Below are positions 60,401-64,000 of a DNA stretch of 64,000 nt, piece after piece. Below the pieces are notes generated by a model. The model did no database searches. It saw only the letters and a list, made by a program, of their open reading frames with translations, and had not been told where the DNA came from. Positions within the stretch are counted from its first letter, which is position 1. Each line of letters starts with the position of its first letter. Source of the DNA: Tritrichomonas musculus (Eukaryota; Parabasalia; Tritrichomonadida; Tritrichomonadidae); assembly GCA_039105265.1 (NCBI GenBank), contig JAPFFF010000012.1:310001-374000 (forward strand), in the 5' to 3' direction. The position numbers and the translations under genes were made by a program.

Positions 60401-61569
60401 GCGCGCCGCAGACCAATGAAAGGCACGTCTCTGCCGCATCACGCAATTCAGGTGAAGCACAGCAAGAAGAGACGCAAGTGCCGAACGCTTTACACGCATC
60501 GGACGCGATGCGAGTCTCTGCCGCATCTCACAGGTCAAACGCGTCGCGGAAGTCGGCCTTGCCAGATGCGGAGGCAGCGCAAAGCTTGGACAGGAAGCAA
60601 AGCGCGAGAGACGCGTCTGATGCTTCGCGCAAGTCGCACCCTTCAAATGCGCTGCGGGACAATGACGCGCATGCGTCTGATGCTTCGCGCAAGTCGCACC
60701 CTTCAAGTGCGCTGCGGGACAATGACGCGCATGCGTCTGATGCTTCGCGCAGGTCCAGCTCATCAAGAAAAATGAACTTTTCGCGAAGGCCTGGCCAGCA
60801 GCCTCCTCCCAGCGGCCAGACCTTTGGAAAGCAGCCCGCAGCCGTATCAGTTTCGCAGGCAGTCGAGAGGGAGGCGCCCGATGCAGCCATCCAAAACCAG
60901 TCAAACGCATCAAACGCAGAGCAACCTTCCAGCACACATGATGCCTCAAAAGTTCACCCAAATATTGCCTCACAAAATTCTGATCACTCAAACTTATCAC
61001 ATCACTCAAATGTATCACATCACTCAAATTTATCACATCACTCAAATTTATCACATCACTCAAATGTATCACATCACTCAAATTTATCACATCACTCAAA
61101 TTTGTCACATCACTCAAATGTATCACATCACTCAAATGTATCACATCACTCAAATGTATCACATCACTCAAATTTATCACATCACTCAAATTTATCACAT
61201 CACTCAAATGTATCACATCACTCACGGAACGTTGATGCTGTGAATTCAGCAGGAGGCGAGAGGGGGGCGTCTGCCCAAGGCGGCTACTATTACTATGAAG
61301 ATGAGGAAGAGAGGCAGTACTACTATTACTATGATGTCGAAGAGGAGGAAGAGGAAGAGTGGGAAGACAGCCAGGAGACGATCAGCGAGACGAACAGGCG
61401 GCAGCATCGGCGCAGCAACGGCGGCAATTTCGATGAGTCGCCTTTTTCATACAGGTCGTACAACGACACTGCTACATACGAATACGATGAAGAAGATGGA
61501 GCAGCGAAAGAACCGATTGGAAGCGCGCGCCAGATCATGGGCAGCATGACAAGCACATCTCTCTGCTAG
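57415..61569 (+). CDS. 1384-residue coiled-coil and repeat-rich protein
   Basis: Residues 1-370 are helical with strong coiled-coil character and internal similarity (LVDDLIYGKPVSSIDKSLHSQLVPFLQ... and LSSKLINNEISIYKVPVNLIHPVCHFI...). From about 390 onward the protein is low-complexity. It has five 14-residue units RENxLNSKxNxSxx (58675-58884), a Tyr/Ser-rich stretch (about 600-740), QVSDASQKSN-type repeats (59795-60210), a 60-bp duplication around 60614-60750, and 14 six-residue units SHHSN(L/V) (about 60980-61228). It ends with acidic Tyr-rich and Glu-rich runs. The 3' half is much richer in G and C than the rest of the window. Function is unknown; a cytoskeletal or surface-associated scaffold is possible. 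Confidence 0.7.
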   Translation: MLKKSSSKGSSHEYQTQNSPEHLQRLVDDLIYGKPVSSIDKSLHSQLVPFLQEAKNKAITNENHNLERKINVIMKQLTLIPTNNKKTRKRKTEKEYNSYLKTQSITLLQDNKECLELSSKLINNEISIYKVPVNLIHPVCHFIRQKRIESTENHQYETAKKCDQLLTDLQEHSINLIKPEKKDNSEYIERLKTIYNEALLRKNKAKNEFDDQFKHLDEELNKALKSFTIEYNEINKEIIIEESEIQNCKGFTPSLMLLNMKNQEQLYSKANMFKEARELNKKVKNQEKLEKDEFVKQGTASIQNKKVEIEKNKSKRFNSINSFWDEKKAWLHKKYVKAMAESNDEIKSIALRLQQFEIKVTDEPFVLSKEKQIIKNDQNELNNNGNDKESVASDSNSQRSRSSSRISRASSKFSRVSNSNKENQPNSKENSSNLRENQLNSKDNSSVVRENELNSKENLSNLRENQLNSKDNSSVVRENELNSKENLSGVRLSSSASLSDKDVTETRINVQNSTVSAISAQNDGGNNKEEPELEFLEENTDSSDGESLEFLSSRSGNVSSEVAQENQEDLPSYSRFLSKNRTEINDEPRKRKNLCYSEFLQSKKQIKDNQSSYSTASYYSYTNESDSISAHESAKKKEAAENPSYLSDGSIQAGDSNSYYYYSENPSNSGSYYEYSYVTDASYESQNSLLDSQYSLNYSGGYNYSDYSQVSEEPASVSAQSSAYYYSDASGNSQASYYSYGSSKNSGLNLKKNAIGVQVSSASLAFNETRARRLPKRFNPSRRPNASSASQNSERQMSDASKRSNNSQVLSESQKERQVSDASQKSDKPSEKLVSDASKKSKASNKPKERQVSDASQKSNISNKPSEKLVSDASQKSNASNKPSEKLVSDASQAAEASQPNEGQFSDANNSQVLNERQVSAASQMPGSGQPGGVAESGRSHASNASKVSNASQRSNASRKGQAGGRRASDASQRSNEPQGEMQLSNSSQELRQASGAPQTNERHVSAASRNSGEAQQEETQVPNALHASDAMRVSAASHRSNASRKSALPDAEAAQSLDRKQSARDASDASRKSHPSNALRDNDAHASDASRKSHPSSALRDNDAHASDASRRSSSSRKMNFSRRPGQQPPPSGQTFGKQPAAVSVSQAVEREAPDAAIQNQSNASNAEQPSSTHDASKVHPNIASQNSDHSNLSHHSNVSHHSNLSHHSNLSHHSNVSHHSNLSHHSNLSHHSNVSHHSNVSHHSNVSHHSNLSHHSNLSHHSNVSHHSRNVDAVNSAGGERGASAQGGYYYYEDEEERQYYYYYDVEEEEEEEWEDSQETISETNRRQHRRSNGGNFDESPFSYRSYNDTATYEYDEEDGAAKEPIGSARQIMGSMTSTSLC
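58675..58884 (+). repeat. 42-bp tandem repeats (five 14-residue units)
   Basis: Five in-frame units encode RENQLNSKDNSSVV or RENELNSKENLSNL and close variants. Alternate units match best, so the array also has an 84-bp higher-order period. It lies inside the 1384-residue protein and shows expansion by duplication of unit pairs. Confidence 0.85.
60980..61228 (+). repeat. 18-bp tandem repeats encoding SHHSN(L/V)
   Basis: The unit TCACATCACTCAAAT plus TTA or GTA is repeated 14 times with a degenerate first and last copy. L and V units mix irregularly. On the opposite strand the repeats give a long open frame that is not a gene. His-rich repeats could bind metal, but this is only a guess. Confidence 0.9.
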
Positions 61570-61790
61570 TCATTTTTTTATTCTATTGTTATTCTTTAAA
61601 AATAAAAATAGTAGTAACCTTGTTTTTTTTTGTCATTAAGACAAATTGATATAAAAGACTGTAAAAGAAATTATCAAGACAAGTTGATTTAAAGCAATTT
61701 TAAGATAAATCATTGAATTTATTTCAAGGTTTTATTGATTCTTTTAATTCCTCTGATTCCTTTTTCCTTTCTGGAGATAACAATTTTTTA

Positions 61791-61804
61791 AAAAAAAAAA
61801 AAAA
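61791..61804 (-). terminator. Pol III T-run terminator of tRNA-Gly
   Basis: Fourteen consecutive A on the plus strand, read as T on the tRNA strand, begin directly after the discriminator base. T-runs of four or more end Pol III transcripts. Confidence 0.85.
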
Positions 61805-61875
61805 TGCATCGCCCGGGAATCGGACCCGGACCCCCACCTTGGCAAGGTGAAATTCTACCATTAGACCAGCGATGC
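61805..61875 (-). tRNA. tRNA-Gly (GCC)
   Basis: The 71-nt minus-strand sequence has a perfect 7-bp acceptor stem (GCATCGC/GCGATGC), discriminator A, A-box TGGTCTAATGGTAG, an anticodon arm CACCT-TGCCAAG-GTG with anticodon GCC, and B-box GGGTCCGATTCCC forming the T arm. A run of 14 A on the plus strand just beyond the 3' end gives a strong T-run Pol III terminator. No intron is present. It stands in the spacer between two protein genes. Confidence 0.97.
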
Positions 61876-62035
61876 TTCCTGAAACATGAAAAAATTATTT
61901 ATATATCTATGAAATATAATAAAATACTCATCAAATTATTTCTCTCAGAAATAAAAAAAACGATTTTAAAACACAGATTTTCATCATTTTTATCTAACTT
62001 ATAAAAAGGCAAAATCATACAAAAACGAGCATATA

Positions 62036-63373
62036 TTAATTTAATGATAAAGTTCCATGAAATTCAATAGCTCCGATATCGAGCAAATAGTGACCCAGCC
62101 AATTTTTTCCAGTGACCCTCATTTGAATGTACTTGAACTCTTTTCCGGTGTTTTTTGCTATTTCGAACGTGTGAGTGATGTCTCTTCCATTTGTGAAATT
62201 GCAGTTAGTCTGATGGTCAATTTTTTCCCAATTGACCTTGTCATTTGACCCTTCAATTACCCACGACTTTGGGTGGTAGTCGGACGACATGTCGGTTCTC
62301 AAAGTGTAGCTCGTTGGCGAGACTCGATTTTCCTTGAAGTCGAACCTTATCCACGAATTCTGGCTGTTTTTCGTGTAGAAGTAGAGCTGGTCGGTCTCGT
62401 ACTCGATGACATTTGAAGGCGGAAACAGCGGGTTTGCAACCGACGAGGCGGTTATTTCTATTGAATTTTGAGTGCCGTCAATGTCCTGGTTTCGGATGAA
62501 GTTGATGATGCCATCAAACTGGTTCTCGTTGTTGAACAAGATCTCGATTTTGCTCGATTTATTCTTGGCGGTTGGAAAACGGTTTTTCTCAAATTTGTAA
62601 CGATAATTCAATTTTTCATTTCTCTTTGTTTCTTGCTTCAACCTGGACGCCAAATTCAGCCACGTCTCACTCGTCAAATCATTGAAATTAAAAAATTCCA
62701 AGAACTCAAGAATATTCTCACTCTCAACATTGACAAATTGAACATGCTCGTACAATTGAAAATATGATCGTTCAATTGAATAAATTGAATTGACTACTTT
62801 CAAAAGTTGATCTTCCGCTTTCAATTGAAGTTTGGGAGAGTTTAGAATGGAATTCAAAATATTGAGAGGAAGTTGACTCATTTGCTTGATTTGTTCCTCA
62901 TCGTCTTCATTGATCTCAAAAAATTGTGACGATATGAATTCAATTTCTGATTCAATTTCTTGTTTGAAAAATTTGTCATTTTTAAGGTGATTTTCAAGCC
63001 TTCCAAAAACATTGTTAAGAGTAAGAGTGTCGCTATTATTAGGACTGTGAACTTTTATCGTGTCTGAATTAAGTATTTTAATGACTTCTGAAATAAAAGG
63101 AAGTTCAGATTCTGGAATATTATTATGATCAAAATTTATTAAATTTAAAAAAACTGAAAAATCACCCGTTTCTTGGGTTTCAATTATAAAATTGTCGGAT
63201 GTTGGATCAATTGAATGGAGCTGACTAATTTTGGGTGATAATAAATCAGCAATAAAACGACTTGTTGGGAATTCTTCGCCATTAACAATAAACGAAAAAT
63301 CTTTCTTATACATATTGAATGGTGCATTAATTATTGATGATTTTTTGAGTTTTAAATAATTTATTTCAGACAT
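62036..63373 (-). CDS. BTB-BACK-discoidin (F5/8 type C)-like protein
   Basis: The ORF has 445 residues. Residues about 25-115 are BTB-like as in parabasalids (DFSFIVNGEEFPTSRFIADLLSPKISQLHSIDP). Residues about 165-245 form a BACK-like helical region (LPLNILNSILNSPKLQLKAEDQLLKVVNSI...). Residues about 300-442 form a galactose-binding-like F5/8 type C domain (NPLFPPSNVIEYETDQLYFYTKNSQNSWIRFDF, YHPKSWVIEGSNDKVNWEKID, KYIQMRVTG...IEFHG). Such proteins form a very large family in trichomonads; some may be Cul3 adaptors. The part encoding the F5/8 domain is GC-richer than the N-terminal part. It is divergent from a paralogue at 63743. Confidence 0.8.
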   Translation of the reverse strand: MSEINYLKLKKSSIINAPFNMYKKDFSFIVNGEEFPTSRFIADLLSPKISQLHSIDPTSDNFIIETQETGDFSVFLNLINFDHNNIPESELPFISEVIKILNSDTIKVHSPNNSDTLTLNNVFGRLENHLKNDKFFKQEIESEIEFISSQFFEINEDDEEQIKQMSQLPLNILNSILNSPKLQLKAEDQLLKVVNSIYSIERSYFQLYEHVQFVNVESENILEFLEFFNFNDLTSETWLNLASRLKQETKRNEKLNYRYKFEKNRFPTAKNKSSKIEILFNNENQFDGIINFIRNQDIDGTQNSIEITASSVANPLFPPSNVIEYETDQLYFYTKNSQNSWIRFDFKENRVSPTSYTLRTDMSSDYHPKSWVIEGSNDKVNWEKIDHQTNCNFTNGRDITHTFEIAKNTGKEFKYIQMRVTGKNWLGHYLLDIGAIEFHGTLSLN

Positions 63374-63742
63374 AAAATTTATTGGAAGTTATGGTCAAAT
63401 AAAAAGACCTTTAAAATAACGGAAAAGCTTAAAATGATAAAAGAAATTATAACCATATTTTTGCGAAAATATTTTTACTAAAATTTTTTTAAAAAAATTA
63501 AATATTTGCATCTAATTTCATTCAAAAATTCAATTTTTAATAATTTCATATCTAATTTCAGACTAAATAATGCAGTATTGAAATTAATACAATTGAATAA
63601 AATTGTTAATTGTTAGGAAGTGATTTCCAAGTAATTATTTGTTATTAATTTTGATTTTCAATTGATAAATAACTACAAGAAATCAGAATTATTAATTTAT
63701 TCTTGGTGGAATTCAAGAAAAAAAAATTTGTCAAATAATTGT

Positions 63743-64000
63743 ATGAATCAAGAAACGATAACACTTTCATCAGCTGGATTAAAGAATATTGTTAAAACTA
63801 GTCAAGAAGGAAATTTAGACTTTTCATTTATATTTGGCGAAAAAGAAATTAAAATTCCTACAATTTTTGCAGAATTTATTTCACCAATTGTATCACATCT
63901 TCACCAAAGTGATCCCACTATTGACACACTTAATTTTAATGATATCGTAAATAACATTAGAACATTAAAAAAGAAAACAAACAATAATAAATTCATTACA
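63743..64000 (+). CDS. BTB-like paralogue, 3' partial at window edge
   Basis: The ATG at 63743 opens an 86-codon frame that runs off the right edge without a stop. It reads MNQETITLSSAGLKNI... then LDFSFIFGEKEIKIPT, FAEFISPIVSHLHQSDPT. This matches, in order, the start of the neighbouring divergent BTB-BACK protein (DFSFIVNGEEFPTSRF, LLSPKISQLHSIDPT). The two genes are therefore a divergent duplicated pair separated by about 370 bp of AT-rich sequence. The remainder presumably holds BACK and perhaps an F5/8 domain outside the window. Confidence 0.75.
   Translation, partial: MNQETITLSSAGLKNIVKTSQEGNLDFSFIFGEKEIKIPTIFAEFISPIVSHLHQSDPTIDTLNFNDIVNNIRTLKKKTNNNKFIT

Noticed and set aside
60368-61225. 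285-codon minus-strand ORF
   Set aside because: It is the antisense reading of the Ser/His/Asn repeats of the 1384-residue protein. Repeat arrays without stops open several frames.
1-64000. CRISPR array or bacterial operon structure
   Set aside because: The repeats found are tandem without unique spacers, and genes alternate strands with eukaryotic families throughout.

Overview
The window looks like nuclear DNA of a parabasalid flagellate, most likely Tritrichomonas or a close relative. It is very AT-rich and its genes are single uninterrupted ORFs in the standard code, with short intergenic gaps. It carries ciliary genes (a B9D1-type transition-zone protein and an EFHC-type DM10 protein), and gene families that parabasalids expand: BTB-BACK-discoidin proteins, ARM/HEAT proteins and DDE transposons. 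No database search was possible. Product names rest on reading motifs in the translations, and the organism call is an inference.

Layout. 1-2407: a Rep-like ORF that is open to the left edge, with a tRNA-like sequence and an 18-bp palindrome behind it. 4242-6993: a small CaaX-ended protein, a coiled-coil protein and an ARM-like protein. 7049-12139: an 0.8-kb repeat (X copy 1), then TTAA element 1 (8188-12135) with a transposase and a 133-bp tandem array. 12232-12777: B9D1. 12850-17110: a second X copy, inverted and split by two inverted non-autonomous TTAA elements that carry 411-bp repeats. 17192-34271: an NXF/Mex67-like mRNA exporter, two unrecognised helical proteins, a HYOU1/Lhs1-like ER Hsp70, a BTB + multi-pass + class 3 lipase fusion, an EF-hand protein, an ARM protein and an importin-beta-like karyopherin.

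34314-44279: TTAA elements 2 and 3, separated by a BACK/coiled-coil gene. 44435-50113: the DM10 protein, an acidic coiled-coil protein, a GH99-like membrane protein and a tetraspanin, the last preceded by a 974-bp element with a 330-bp MITE inside it. 50380-54681: a beta-helix-like protein and a USP7-type deubiquitinase. 54682-57414: non-coding, with a decayed tandem-repeat gene on the minus strand. 57415-64000: a 1384-residue repeat-rich protein with a GC-rich 3' half, tRNA-Gly(GCC), and a divergent pair of BTB paralogues, the second cut by the right edge.

The strongest theme is a set of DNA transposons inserted at TTAA. Three are autonomous-looking (about 3.9, 3.4 and 5.1 kb), with related Kolobok/Mutator-like DDE transposases. 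One transposase ends in a linker-histone (H15)-like winged helix. Each autonomous element, and an unrelated element with 8-bp duplications, lies within about 40-155 bp upstream of a host start codon. This suggests targeting of, or tolerance in, promoter regions.
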